Positions 25,276-34,509 are shown, counted from the stretch's first letter. The stretch is 39,707 bases of DNA from Opitutia bacterium (GCA_947452315.1 CANGCX010000015.1:1-39707), one strand, 5' to 3'. Program-made: numbers and translations. Notes: generated by a model not told the origin, from the sequence alone.

Positions 25276-27102
25276 TCAACGCAAAGGACTTACCTCGCGC
25301 CCGTTCACGCTCAATAGAGCCGCCGGTTCGCCCCCCGCGAGCACTCGACGATCGCTCTTCAAGATATTGGCCTCAATCCGCAAAGGACCTGCTGCGCCTG
25401 CGACCTCGGCCACGACAACATCGCCAGAAATATTCGCCTGTGCAGGTGCAGTTGAAAAAGCCTTCCGCCATACAGTAAAATCCGACGCATTAAGCCCTTC
25501 CGCTGCCCGCAACCAGACCGCGAGCGTCGCCCGCCCCTGCGGCTCCGTCGCACTATGCGTCAGCGTCAACCGCCGGACCACCCCGCCCACCGCATCCTCA
25601 ATGTATTCTAGCGCCGCTGACTCACCCGTCGTGGTCGTCGCCACAAGCCAACGTAAGCCGATCACAGCGTCGCCAAGCCGCACATAAACCGGCACACCGG
25701 TCGATAGACGCAGCGGCCGAGCCGCCGAGCCCGGTTCTACGCGCACATCACCCGACCACACCTCCGCTACTGCCGGTACCGTGAAATGGGTCACAAAATT
25801 TACGAGATCACCCGTTTTGTTTCGGCTGTCTGTCTTCAAGGGATCATCAGACAATACCTGCAACACCTCTGGCCCGCGCTGTACTGTCGCGATGAACGGC
25901 ATCAAATGCAGCGCCTTACCACCAACTTGTTTTTTATAACCGTAAGGGTCGCGCCGGCCTTCCATGAACATGGTCAACTGAGGCACAGCCGGCGAATCAC
26001 CGAGATTAGCCACAAGCGTACGTTCATCGCGACTACGGGCCATACCCGACGATGCGAGGCTCACTTGCCGTCCAATCCAATTCACCGCGCGCTGCTCGGG
26101 TTGGTCACCCCAGCTCTGCACGACCGTGCGCGGCACCTGAGCGCGGATCGCTTCCGTCCATTCCGTCGAAGGCCTCCACATCACGGCATCACGAAACGTG
26201 GACAGATTATAACGGACGCCTGTCACCCAACCGGCGCCTTCCAGATCAGGACGTTGGCGCAACCAACCCGCCGTCCACGTGTGTGCCTCCGTATAACCAT
26301 GACCATAAATATAATCGTAAGTCCTAGCATTCGTCCCGCCCATGCGATCGCCCGGGGCCCACCAATTTGCCGCAAGATCGGTCCACACATGCTGGATCGC
26401 CTTTTCTGCCTTAGCTCGAGTGTCGGCCCGCCCCGCAAATCGCGCCAGCAGTGCTAAGGAATCTAGGTCGATTCCATAGTACACCACCGCGCCGTACTCG
26501 CCGATGCCGTGTCGTGTCGTAAACTCCAACCACGCATCGAAACGCCTGTAGCCGTCCTCTGCCACGTCTACTCGCCCCAAGGTCTCACCGATCGCGATCA
26601 AGCCCCACGCCTTCATCACAAAAATATTTGTGTAGTCGATTTTTACAACGTGGCTGCGCAACCCATCGATTGCATCCGTCATCATTTCATCCAGTTGCGC
26701 GCGCGCCTTCACTGACAACTGAGTCGATTGCACGCGGCGCAGGTAGCCCATGAGCTGCGACGCAAATTCCACGGCGTTGAGATCGACGACACCGTTCTGG
26801 CTGCTGTTCCACTTGAAATTACCGCGTGTCTTACTCGCCGGATCGAGATCTTGCATAGCGCGCGCCCGAGACAACGCAACCTCTACGCGCTCCGGATGCC
26901 AACTAAGTCCCGTCGCTTCGACCGCAAAACGAAACAATCCACGGATACCCATCGTGCGACTGGGATCGCCGACTTCTATCCACATATCCTCCAGATCTTT
27001 TACCCCTACAGCTCGATCCGCCGTCCACGTCTGCGGCGCCGCCGCTCCAATCGTCGACGCACAAACCAGAATCAACGCCAGCCGCCACAGGGTAGGTTTC
27101 AT
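25276..27102 (-). CDS. Secreted helical-toroid-like protein, candidate polysaccharide-active enzyme
   Basis: 608 residues. The ATG at 27102 gives MKPTLWRLALILVCASTIGAAA, a clear signal peptide; an upstream in-frame Met adds 11 residues and spoils it. The first two thirds are rich in amphipathic helices (YTNIFVMKAWGLIAIGETLG, YYGIDLDSLALLARFAG), as in alpha/alpha-toroid lyases and hydrolases. It contains an aromatic segment with GTNARTYDYIYGHGYTEAHT, which may be the active centre. The C-terminal third looks beta-rich (RVEPGSAARPLRLSTGVPVY). This layout resembles polysaccharide lyases of the PL8 or heparinase type, but their catalytic motifs are not recognisable, so no function is assigned. 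A sodium symporter gene follows on the same strand. Confidence 0.85.
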   Translation of the reverse strand: MKPTLWRLALILVCASTIGAAAPQTWTADRAVGVKDLEDMWIEVGDPSRTMGIRGLFRFAVEATGLSWHPERVEVALSRARAMQDLDPASKTRGNFKWNSSQNGVVDLNAVEFASQLMGYLRRVQSTQLSVKARAQLDEMMTDAIDGLRSHVVKIDYTNIFVMKAWGLIAIGETLGRVDVAEDGYRRFDAWLEFTTRHGIGEYGAVVYYGIDLDSLALLARFAGRADTRAKAEKAIQHVWTDLAANWWAPGDRMGGTNARTYDYIYGHGYTEAHTWTAGWLRQRPDLEGAGWVTGVRYNLSTFRDAVMWRPSTEWTEAIRAQVPRTVVQSWGDQPEQRAVNWIGRQVSLASSGMARSRDERTLVANLGDSPAVPQLTMFMEGRRDPYGYKKQVGGKALHLMPFIATVQRGPEVLQVLSDDPLKTDSRNKTGDLVNFVTHFTVPAVAEVWSGDVRVEPGSAARPLRLSTGVPVYVRLGDAVIGLRWLVATTTTGESAALEYIEDAVGGVVRRLTLTHSATEPQGRATLAVWLRAAEGLNASDFTVWRKAFSTAPAQANISGDVVVAEVAGAAGPLRIEANILKSDRRVLAGGEPAALLSVNGREVSPLR

Positions 27103-27156
27103 TCCGCCGAAACTATTCTGAATCTCGGCGTCCAATCAAGAATTCGCCCACACGTC

Positions 27157-27726
27157 TCAAATGCTCCGCCGAAAAAACATCACGGTCGGCTGTCCACGCC
27201 CCTTGCCCAAACGCTTGTGTAAGGCCCAACCGGTCGGGGCTAGCTCGATTTCACCAGGCGCCTCAAACACAACCAACGCCTCCGGCTTCGCCGCCAACGC
27301 CTCAGCCAGCCGCGCAAATAATTTTGGCGCAACCTCCGGTATGATTTCGTAAGGAGGGTCAATAAAAACCAGATCCGGTGTTACCTCGCTGCCGAATGGC
27401 ACCGACAGCGCATCCGCCTCAAGTAACGTAAGATTATCGGAAGGATCTCGCCCGAGACACTTGCACACTGCGGCGATATTTTGCCGCACACACGCGGCGG
27501 CCTTGCCGTTTTTCTCCACAAAAATCCCGCCCGCCGCTCCCCGACTTAAAGCCTCGAGGCCGTAAGAGCCGCTTCCCGCAAATAAATCTAAAAATCGCGC
27601 CTCCGGCACGCGTGCGCCAAGACTTGAAAACACCGCCTGTCGCATCCCGTCAGTCGCTGGACGCACCGCATCGCCCCTCGGCACGACAAGGGGAATCCCG
27701 CGGGCGACACCACCGGAAATACGCAT
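27157..27726 (-). CDS. rsmD: 16S rRNA (guanine-966-N2)-methyltransferase
   Basis: Class I SAM-dependent methyltransferase for G966 of 16S rRNA, 189 residues from the Met at 27726. That start gives the family N-terminus MRISGGVARG; the open frame runs 23 codons further upstream, which I consider untranslated. Motifs: RPATDGMRQAVFSSL, the SAM loop FLDLFAGSGSYGLEALSRGA and the catalytic DPPY in VFIDPPYE. A short basic C-terminus ends the protein. It precedes the secreted toroid-like gene with a 54-bp gap, probably without functional linkage. Confidence 0.93.
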   Translation of the reverse strand: MRISGGVARGIPLVVPRGDAVRPATDGMRQAVFSSLGARVPEARFLDLFAGSGSYGLEALSRGAAGGIFVEKNGKAAACVRQNIAAVCKCLGRDPSDNLTLLEADALSVPFGSEVTPDLVFIDPPYEIIPEVAPKLFARLAEALAAKPEALVVFEAPGEIELAPTGWALHKRLGKGRGQPTVMFFRRSI

Positions 27727-28090
27727 CCGCGCAGCCAAAAGACCTAACTGTTCATGGCAAACGTGAAACACCCCACCGCGGTTCAAGCAATCCATCCCGC
27801 CCTTTTTTTAAATACCCTAATTTAAGAGCTGATAATTTTATTACAAATATGTAGCAATAAAATATAATGCAAATTTTATGCTATAACTAGTTTAGATAGT
27901 TTCACCCAATTTAGAAACCATTCGGAACCAATGACTCCATATCGGTTCATCAGAGCATAAAAAATCCACACATAACGTTTGCTGTCCCGTGAAATTCGTC
28001 CATCTAGTTAGGAGCCTAACCATCCAGCATGTCAGCGATTCCGACTTATCGCTGATCTCGTTGGCGGGCATTGCGTAAACCATTAAGACT
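27727..28090. other. 364-bp AT-rich divergent intergenic region
   Basis: No convincing gene is seen. The first part (27806-27900) is strongly AT-rich, unlike the surrounding DNA, and should contain the divergent promoters for rsmD and the repeat protein/Mla operon. The second part (about 27900-28090) is of mixed composition. A 71-codon minus-strand frame at 27892-28107 has no recognisable features and overlaps the next gene. Confidence 0.6.
27840..27868 (+). promoter_or_regulatory. Candidate promoter of the repeat-protein/Mla operon
   Basis: A perfect -10 TATAAT (27863-27868) lies 17 bp after ATTACA (27840-27845), which matches four of six bases of the -35 consensus. It lies in the AT-rich block. 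The predicted leader to the ATG at 28091 would be about 215 nt, rather long, so a closer promoter may also exist. Confidence 0.4.
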
Positions 28091-29593
28091 ATGAAGGTAC
28101 ACTGCATCCTCCTTGCCTACCTCGGCTTTGCCGCGGGCGGGTTCGAGCCCATCCGGGCCGAGGAGCGCAACGCGTGGCCTTTGATGGTCCAGCAAGTCGA
28201 CTCATCAGGAAACCACACCTCGACCAACACACTCGGTCCACTTTTTTTCCAAAAAAGCGAACCCGAGGGTGGGCAAATTTCTGGATTTCGCCCTTTATAC
28301 CTCGAGCGAACTCATTCCGCTGGCCGTGTCACGAGCGCCTCGGCACTATATCCACTTTTTTTTTATCGCAGCGATGATGAGGCTTATACGTGGTCAATTT
28401 TCAATGTCGTAAACCGCTCCGGCCTCCAACCGGGAGCATCACCGAAATTAAAAACCACCCACGCCGAAAAATTTGCTGTTTGGCCGTTTTATTTTTCCCG
28501 GCAGACCGGCGAGGCGGAGACGTCTTATCGCGGGCTGATGCCCATCGCCGGCTCGATTAAGAATTTTTTTGGTTACGATCGTATCGGGTGGACTCTGTTT
28601 CCCCTCTACACAGAAGTCGATAAGCACGATGCGCACACGGTCTTGGCCCCCTGGCCATTCTTGCGTTTCACGAGCGGCGCGGAGCGAGGCTTCGCCATTT
28701 GGCCGCTCTTCGGCTGGCGCGACCGCCCCGGCGAGTTCCAAAGTCGCTATGCCCTCTGGCCGCTCATCTGGAACCACACGCAATCCCCCGCCGCCGATGC
28801 CCCCGCTGGCACCGCACCCAACCGACAATTTGGTGCGCTACCCTTTTACGCATGCGAACAAGGCCCCGGTATAATCAACGAAAATTTCCTCTGGCCCTTC
28901 TTTGGTTACACCGACCGGACTGCTCCGTATCGCTACCAAGAGACACGCTACCTCTGGCCATTTCTTGTGCAAGGCTACGGCACGGATCGTCGCGTCAATC
29001 GCTGGGGACCCTTATACACTCATTCCAGCATCAATGGCACCGACAAAACTTGGATCGCATGGCCATTTTGGCGCCAATTAAAATGGCAAGCTGACGGCCT
29101 CGCGCAGACGCAGACTCAACTCCTGTTTTTTGTCTACTCTTCCCTTGAGCAACGCAGCCTGGGCAACTCAGCCGCAGCACCCGCCGAAAAAGTCCACGTC
29201 TGGCCGCTCCTGAGCGCTTGGGACAACGGCGCAGGCCGCCGCCAGTATCAATTTCCAAGTCCACTAGAAGCCCTCTTTCCCAATAACGAAACGATACGCC
29301 AAAGCTGGACTCCGCTTTTTGTGCTCTATCGCTACGACCAACGCGCACCAGGCGAGATCCGCGCCTCCCTTTTTTGGGACGCCATCACTTGGACCCGTGA
29401 AGACGCCCATAACCGTAGTGCATTTCACCTCGGCCCACTCTTGAGCGTGCAAACCGACTCCCAGCAACAACGCATCGTGATCGGCCACGGCCTCATAGGC
29501 GTCTCGCGCACGAGCGGGCGTCACTCTTGGAGAATCTTCTGGTTAGATTTCAATCCTTCCTTGAACGAGCACAACCCGGCAGCGGCCCGCTGA
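28091..29593 (+). CDS. Secreted Trp-Pro repeat protein of unknown function, coupled to mlaE
   Basis: 500 residues, no recognised family. A signal peptide covers about 1-23 (MKVHCILLAYLGFAAGG). The rest is built of some 17 copies of a short motif, aromatic or other residue-Pro-Leu/Phe-aromatic or aliphatic. Examples are WPLM 29-32, YPLF 87-90, WPFY 131-134, FPLY 170-173, WPLF 204-207, WPLI 223-226, WPFF 268-271, WPFL 289-292, WPFW 324-327, WPLL 371-374 and TPLF 407-410. Spacing is mostly 16-21 residues, or about twice that. The segments between are polar, with many Tyr, Arg and Gly, suggesting short beta strands in a repeating beta structure. The stop lies one base before the mlaE start, so it is probably translated with the lipid transporter. 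A role as an envelope partner is inference. Confidence 0.85.
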   Translation: MKVHCILLAYLGFAAGGFEPIRAEERNAWPLMVQQVDSSGNHTSTNTLGPLFFQKSEPEGGQISGFRPLYLERTHSAGRVTSASALYPLFFYRSDDEAYTWSIFNVVNRSGLQPGASPKLKTTHAEKFAVWPFYFSRQTGEAETSYRGLMPIAGSIKNFFGYDRIGWTLFPLYTEVDKHDAHTVLAPWPFLRFTSGAERGFAIWPLFGWRDRPGEFQSRYALWPLIWNHTQSPAADAPAGTAPNRQFGALPFYACEQGPGIINENFLWPFFGYTDRTAPYRYQETRYLWPFLVQGYGTDRRVNRWGPLYTHSSINGTDKTWIAWPFWRQLKWQADGLAQTQTQLLFFVYSSLEQRSLGNSAAAPAEKVHVWPLLSAWDNGAGRRQYQFPSPLEALFPNNETIRQSWTPLFVLYRYDQRAPGEIRASLFWDAITWTREDAHNRSAFHLGPLLSVQTDSQQQRIVIGHGLIGVSRTSGRHSWRIFWLDFNPSLNEHNPAAAR

Positions 29594-29594
29594 T

Positions 29595-30347
29595 ATGAAA
29601 CAACTCACCCATTTTCTCGAAGGCTTCGGCAGCGCCGTGCAACTACTCTTTCAGTCCGCCCGCTTCGCGGGCACCCTTCCCCGCCAACGCGCTCGCTTCA
29701 TCGATCAGTGCTACCTTATCGGCTACACGACGCTACCGATTGTGGCCATTTTGTGCTTTTTCATGGGCAGCGTACTCGCGCTGCAGTCCGGCTACTCCAT
29801 GGAAAATTTCGGCGCAAAACAGTTTATCGGCTCGCTCGTCGGCCTCTCCTTCGCTCGTGAACTCGGTCCGGTTATTGTCGCCATACTCGTCGCCGGTCGC
29901 GTCGGTTCCGCAATCACCGCGGAGCTCGCGTCGATGAAAGTTTACCAAGAGGTCGACGCCCTCGTAACAATGAACATCCCCCCAGCGCGCATTCTCGTGC
30001 TCCCGCGTCTCGCTGCTGTGCTCGTGATGATGCCCGTGCTCGCGATTATTGGAAATCTCATCGGCTGGTTCGGCGGCGCTGTTATTTGTAAATACGTTGA
30101 ATCCATCGCCATCGAGCCTGAAGCCTATTTTTCCGCGCTGCGTCGTTACATGAAATTCAAAGACGTGGGGACTGGCCTCATGAAAGCCGAGATATTCGGG
30201 TTCGTCGTCGTGCTCATTTGCTGCAGTATAGGACTAAACACTCGCGGCGGCCCACGCGAAATCGGCGCCTCGGTCACCAAAGCGGTCGTCGTATCCCTCA
30301 TCTCCATCCTCGTGCTCGATTACTTCGTCACGAAAGCCCTCATGTGA
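29595..30347 (+). CDS. mlaE: MlaE/YrbE-type ABC transporter permease
   Basis: Inner-membrane permease of the MCE/Mla phospholipid transport system, 250 residues with about five hydrophobic segments. Conserved stretches are LALQSGYSMENFGA, FARELGPVIVAILVAGRVGSA (the permease signature near residues 94-114) and ITAELASMKVYQEVDAL. YVTKAL-like residues (YFVTKALM) end the protein. The ATG follows the stop of the repeat protein by one base, and the ATPase gene starts 8 bp after its stop. Works with the ATPase and MCE subunits encoded next to move lipids between the membranes. Confidence 0.95.
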   Translation: MKQLTHFLEGFGSAVQLLFQSARFAGTLPRQRARFIDQCYLIGYTTLPIVAILCFFMGSVLALQSGYSMENFGAKQFIGSLVGLSFARELGPVIVAILVAGRVGSAITAELASMKVYQEVDALVTMNIPPARILVLPRLAAVLVMMPVLAIIGNLIGWFGGAVICKYVESIAIEPEAYFSALRRYMKFKDVGTGLMKAEIFGFVVVLICCSIGLNTRGGPREIGASVTKAVVVSLISILVLDYFVTKALM

Positions 30348-30355
30348 CGCCCGCC

Positions 30356-31159
30356 ATGACTCATCCGATCCATCGCAATCCTATCACCGCCGTCGAGAGC
30401 CCGGCTGTAGGCGTCACCATCGACGGCCTCACGAAAAATTTCGGCACGTTCCGAGCGTTGAAAAATGTCTCCTTTTCTGTGGAGCCCGGTGAAATTTTTG
30501 TGCTCATGGGCCCTAGTGGCTCTGGCAAAAGCGTACTGCTAAAACACATCGTTGGTCTCGAAGCAGCCACGGCCGGCCGCGTGCTCATTAACGGTCAAGA
30601 CGCCACCGCCGAACACACCCTCGAGCGCATTCGTATCGCCCTAGTCTTTCAGGCCGGCGCGCTCTTCAACTCGCTTAGTGTCTACGACAACCTCGCCCTG
30701 TATCCGCGCGAACACCGCTTCGGCGACGAATCGACCATCCGCGACAAAGTCATGCGAGCACTCCAGATTCTATCCTTAGAAAACTCCGCTCAAAAATTTC
30801 CTTCTGAACTCTCGGGCGGCATGCGTAAACGCGTCGCCATCGCGCGCGCGCTCGTAATGGAGCCGCAACTCATGCTCTACGATGAGCCCACGAGCGAGCT
30901 CGACCCCGTCATGAGCGCCACGATCAGCGAAATCATCGCCACTCTAAAAGACGAATATCATGTCACCACGATCGTCGTCTCACACGACCGTGAACTAGCC
31001 CTAGGCATCGCCGACCGCGTCGGCATTCTCATGGGCGGAGAACTGGTTTTCCTCGGCCCACCCGCTAATTTGCGCCAGCCAGCCGATCCCCGTATCGCCG
31101 ATTTTTTTCATCCGCGCATCGACCTGAAAAACCCCCGTTTCAAAAATCTCGAAACCTAA
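30356..31159 (+). CDS. mlaF: MlaF-type ABC transporter ATP-binding protein
   Basis: ATPase of the lipid transporter, 267 residues from the ATG at 30356; the longer open frame overlaps mlaE and is not used. Walker A is GPSGSGKSVLLKH, the Q-loop region VFQAGALFNSLSVYDN, the signature LSGGMRKRVAIARAL and Walker B LMLYDEPTSELDP. The last motif reads TSELDP where MlaF usually has TSGLDP. The switch histidine is in VVSHDRE. Drives MlaE by ATP hydrolysis in the cytoplasm. Confidence 0.95.
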   Translation: MTHPIHRNPITAVESPAVGVTIDGLTKNFGTFRALKNVSFSVEPGEIFVLMGPSGSGKSVLLKHIVGLEAATAGRVLINGQDATAEHTLERIRIALVFQAGALFNSLSVYDNLALYPREHRFGDESTIRDKVMRALQILSLENSAQKFPSELSGGMRKRVAIARALVMEPQLMLYDEPTSELDPVMSATISEIIATLKDEYHVTTIVVSHDRELALGIADRVGILMGGELVFLGPPANLRQPADPRIADFFHPRIDLKNPRFKNLET

Positions 31160-31197
31160 TCTGCCCTTTTCTGTTTTAACGCAACGGACCCACCACC

Positions 31198-32190
31198 ATG
31201 AACACCGCTCAACAAACCGCCCGCGTCGGTCTCTTCTTTCTGCTTGGCCTCGCCCTCACCTGGGTAACTTGGGAGACGCTCAGCGACGGCAAATTATTTA
31301 AGCAAACCGGCTACAGCCTGATTGCCGGCTTTGATAATCTCAAAGAACTCAAACAGGGCGACGAAGTCCGCATGGCTGGCGTCAAAATCGGCTCGGTCGA
31401 ACGCACTCGCCTCGCCGGTCGCCGAGCCGAAGCCGTCCTGCGCATCGACCCAGGCGTCAAAATCGCCTCAGACGCCACAGCCACTATCGTCATGGCAGGC
31501 CTGATCGGCACCAACTACATCGGTCTCGACTTGGGCAGCCCCGGCTCGCCCGTCCTCTCCGACGGCGCCGAACTCCGTACCAAAATCACCCCCGACATCA
31601 ACGCCATCATGACCGAACTCGGTAGCCTTGGCCAAAAACTCGAAGGCGCGCTTGGCTCCATCACCAATACGGTGAGCGGCGACGGAAAAAATCCCGGTCT
31701 ATTTCAAAAGCTCGACCGTCTCGTGACCGACAACTCCGCGAAAATCGACACCACGATGACCAACCTCGCCTCAGCCACTGATAAAATCAACAAAAGCGAA
31801 GGAACCCTAGGTAAACTCCTCAATGATTCCAAACTTCACGATGAACTCGTAGCAACGGTGAGCGAAATAAGAGGCGCCGCCACCGATGCAAAATCCTTCG
31901 TCGCAGACGCTCAAATCCTCGTAAACCAAGTCAAATCAGGCAAAGGCACCCTCGGCGCGCTCATCTTTGACGAGACCGCGGGTAACGACCTTAAAGTCGT
32001 CACGCGCAATCTTCGCGATATCTCCGAAAAAATCGCTAAAGGAGAAGGCACCCTGGGCAAACTCCTCACCGACGACAGCCTTTATCTTAGTGCCCAGAGC
32101 ACGCTCAAAAAAGCTGACCGCGCCATCGACGGTCTAGGCGATAGCGGCCCCATCACCGCCGTAGGCGCAGCCGCCAACGTCTTATTCTGA
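31198..32190 (+). CDS. mlaD: MlaD-type MCE domain protein
   Basis: 330 residues. One membrane anchor (about 10-27) is followed by the MCE domain (about 38-116: SLIAGFDNLKELKQGDEVRM, GVKIGSVE, TNYIGLDLG). A long helical tail follows. The tail carries three similar segments, GTLGKLLND (202-210), GTLGALIFD (250-258) and GTLGKLLTD (284-292), separated by amphipathic helix. MCE proteins form hexameric rings through which lipids pass across the periplasm. Last gene of the operon; no MlaC or MlaB gene is found beside it. The C-terminus probably extends toward the outer membrane. Confidence 0.94.
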   Translation: MNTAQQTARVGLFFLLGLALTWVTWETLSDGKLFKQTGYSLIAGFDNLKELKQGDEVRMAGVKIGSVERTRLAGRRAEAVLRIDPGVKIASDATATIVMAGLIGTNYIGLDLGSPGSPVLSDGAELRTKITPDINAIMTELGSLGQKLEGALGSITNTVSGDGKNPGLFQKLDRLVTDNSAKIDTTMTNLASATDKINKSEGTLGKLLNDSKLHDELVATVSEIRGAATDAKSFVADAQILVNQVKSGKGTLGALIFDETAGNDLKVVTRNLRDISEKIAKGEGTLGKLLTDDSLYLSAQSTLKKADRAIDGLGDSGPITAVGAAANVLF

Positions 32191-32215
32191 TCCAGCCAGA
32201 GAGGTAAACAGGTGT

Positions 32216-32249
32216 AAAAAAAAGGCGCGGTGGAAATTACCACGGCGCC
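32216..32249 (-). terminator. Rho-independent terminator of the argBFG operon
   Basis: On the minus strand GGCGCCGTGG and CCACCGCGCC form a 10-bp stem with one C-C mismatch and loop TAATTT, followed by eight T (32223-32216). It begins about 55 bp after the argG stop. On the plus strand the same hairpin is followed only by TGTTTC, so it would serve mlaD weakly. Confidence 0.88.
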
Positions 32250-32304
32250 TGTTTCAGGCTGCAGCCCAGACCGCGATTCGCTCGCTAAGTCAGCGTTAAA
32301 AACC

Positions 32305-33531
32305 TCAGACCTTCGGTCCGCCCTGTGCAAGATTACGTGCACGGAGTCGCAGACCGTTGAGGCGGATAAAACCGGTGGCATCGCTTTGGTTGTACCAGCT
32401 CTTCACCCCTTCCATCGAAGCGATCTTATCGTCGTAGAGTGAGTATTTCGACTTACGACCACAGGTGATGATATTACCCTTATAAAGCTTCAGTCGGACG
32501 GTGCCCGTAACATAGCGCTGGCTTTCATCGACCATCGCCTGGAGCATTTCGCGCTCCGGGGCGAACCAGAACCCGTTGTAAACAAGTTCGGCGTATTTCG
32601 GAATAAAGCTGTCGCGCAAGTGCAGCACTTCGCGGTCGAGCGTAAGCGATTCGACCTGACGATGAGCCTGCATGAGGATGGTGCCACCGGGCGTCTCGTA
32701 CACGCCTCGCGATTTCATTCCGACAAAACGATTTTCGACAAGGTCGACGCGGCCGATGCCATGTTTGCCGCCGAGTTTATTAAGTGTCTTCAACACGCCG
32801 CCAGGCGTGAGTTTCTTGCCATTCACGGCGACGCAATCGCCCTTCACAAAATCGAGCTCAACGTATTCTGGTTTGTTCGGCGCATCCTCCGGCGAGACCG
32901 AAAGTTTGAACATGCCTTTGTTGGCGATGGTCGTGGGGTCAAACCAAGGGTCTTCCAAGATACCGGCTTCGTAAGAAATATGAAGCAGGTTGCGATCCAT
33001 CGAATACGGCTTCTTGAGCGAAGCCTCAACGGGGATTTTGTGTTGAGCACAGTACGCGATCATCTCGGCGCGACCGGGGAAGAGCTCGCGGTAAGCCTCG
33101 ATCTTCCAAGGGGCGATGATTTGGAGCTGCGGCGCGAGCGCCATGTAGGTGAGTTCGAAACGGCATTGATCATTGCCCTTACCGGTAGCGCCGTGGGCGA
33201 CGGTGTCGGCTTTTTCTTTCTTCGCGATGTCGACTTGGGCCTTGGCGATGAGCGGGCGCGCGATGGAGGTACCGAGGTAATATTGACCCTCGTAGATCGC
33301 ATTGGCGCGAATCATTGGGTAAATGAAATCGCTCGCGAATTCCTCTACGAGATCGAGTGTGTAGTGTTTCGAAGCGCCGGTCTTCAGCGCTTTTTTATCG
33401 AGGCCTTTGAGCTCCTCTTCTTGGCCAACATCAGCGGCAAAGGTGACGATCTCTGCGTCGTACGTTTCTTTGAGCCATTTGACGATGACGGACGTGTCGA
33501 GGCCGCCGGAGTATGCGAGAACGATTTTCAT
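32305..33531 (-). CDS. argG: Argininosuccinate synthase
   Basis: Joins citrulline and aspartate using ATP, the penultimate step of arginine synthesis. 408 residues, a normal length. The PP-loop motif [15 protein letters not shown] is at residues 6-20. [38 protein letters not shown] and [12 protein letters not shown] match the family's citrulline- and aspartate-binding regions. It is 30 bp downstream of argF on the same strand and followed by a strong terminator, so it closes the argB-argF-argG operon. argH is not nearby. Confidence 0.97.
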   Translation of the reverse strand: MKIVLAYSGGLDTSVIVKWLKETYDAEIVTFAADVGQEEELKGLDKKALKTGASKHYTLDLVEEFASDFIYPMIRANAIYEGQYYLGTSIARPLIAKAQVDIAKKEKADTVAHGATGKGNDQCRFELTYMALAPQLQIIAPWKIEAYRELFPGRAEMIAYCAQHKIPVEASLKKPYSMDRNLLHISYEAGILEDPWFDPTTIANKGMFKLSVSPEDAPNKPEYVELDFVKGDCVAVNGKKLTPGGVLKTLNKLGGKHGIGRVDLVENRFVGMKSRGVYETPGGTILMQAHRQVESLTLDREVLHLRDSFIPKYAELVYNGFWFAPEREMLQAMVDESQRYVTGTVRLKLYKGNIITCGRKSKYSLYDDKIASMEGVKSWYNQSDATGFIRLNGLRLRARNLAQGGPKV

Positions 33532-33561
33532 GGATAGAATTTTTTAGGACTTTAGGTGGAT

Positions 33562-34509
33562 TTACTTGCGTACAGCCTTGGCCAACACCGCCATAATGGC
33601 TTTCTGCGTGTGGAGGCGATTTTCAGCCTGATCAAAAATGATCGAGCGCGGATTATCTAGGACCGCTTGTTCGACTTCCTCGCCCGGATGCGCCGGCAAA
33701 CAATGCATGAAGAGCGCATCGGGTTTGGCGGCGGCAAAAAGTTTGGCGGTGACGGCGTAGGGCGACATCTGGCGAATGCGTTCGGCCTTTTCGTCTTCCT
33801 TGCCCATGCTCACCCAGACGTCGGTGTAAACGACATCGGCGTCCTTCACGGCTAGATACGGATCGGTCGTGAATTGGTAGGAATCAGCCGGGAAACCTTC
33901 GCGCTGCAGCTGCGCCTTCAACTCCGCACCGGGGGCGAATTCTGCCGGGCCGGAGAGCGAGATTTTCATGCCAAAGAGGTTGGCACCGAGAATCCACGAA
34001 TTGGCCATGTTGCAGGCCGTATCGCCAAGAAACGCGATCTTACGACCGCGCAGCGAGCCGACGAGGTCGTCATTTTTCGCCCAGCGCTCGGTCATCGTAA
34101 ACGCATCCGTGTAGATCTGGCACGGATGCAGGAAATCGGTGAGCGCGTTGATCACCGGAATATTGCCCGCCGCCGCGAGACGCTCGACTTCGCTGTGATC
34201 GAAGGTACGGACGATCAAGCCGTGCACGAAACGTGAAAGGACTTTTGCGGTATCTTCTACGGATTCACCGCGGCCGAGCTGGATGTCATTTTTGTTAAGG
34301 AAGAGCGGATTGCCGCCGAGCTCGTGGATGCCGACCTCGAAGGACACGCGGGTGCGGGTCGAGGATTTGGAAAATATCATCGCCCAAGTCTGACCAGCGA
34401 GTAAGGGCGTAGGATTGCGACCGCGGTTGGCTTTGAATTCTCGAGCCAGCGCAAAAACTTCACCCAGTTCATGGGACTTGAAGTCGGTCTCTTTCAGGAA
34501 GTGTTTCAT
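33562..34509 (-). CDS. argF: Ornithine carbamoyltransferase
   Basis: Makes citrulline from ornithine and carbamoyl phosphate. 315 residues. Carbamoyl-phosphate site SSTRTRVSFEVG at about 50-61, HPCQIYTDAFT in the middle, and the ornithine-binding HCLPAHPGEEV near the C-terminus, all characteristic of OTCase and not of aspartate carbamoyltransferase. It lies between argB (131-bp gap) and argG (30-bp gap). The gap before it contains AAAAGCG...CGCTTTT, a weak hairpin that might mark a processing or attenuation site. Confidence 0.96.
   Translation of the reverse strand: MKHFLKETDFKSHELGEVFALAREFKANRGRNPTPLLAGQTWAMIFSKSSTRTRVSFEVGIHELGGNPLFLNKNDIQLGRGESVEDTAKVLSRFVHGLIVRTFDHSEVERLAAAGNIPVINALTDFLHPCQIYTDAFTMTERWAKNDDLVGSLRGRKIAFLGDTACNMANSWILGANLFGMKISLSGPAEFAPGAELKAQLQREGFPADSYQFTTDPYLAVKDADVVYTDVWVSMGKEDEKAERIRQMSPYAVTAKLFAAAKPDALFMHCLPAHPGEEVEQAVLDNPRSIIFDQAENRLHTQKAIMAVLAKAVRK

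Noticed and set aside
27892-28107. 71-codon minus-strand frame in the AT-rich gap before the repeat protein
   Set aside because: No motif, unusual composition, and it overlaps the start of the repeat protein; no promoter or ribosome site evident.
30218-30355. Upstream extension of mlaF overlapping mlaE
   Set aside because: The extra 46 residues are out-of-frame reading of mlaE; the ATG at 30356, 8 bp after mlaE, gives the normal ATPase N-terminus.
32620-33537. 305-codon plus-strand open frame opposite argG
   Set aside because: Complete antisense shadow of a certain gene in GC-rich DNA; it has no recognisable motif and its composition follows from argG codons.
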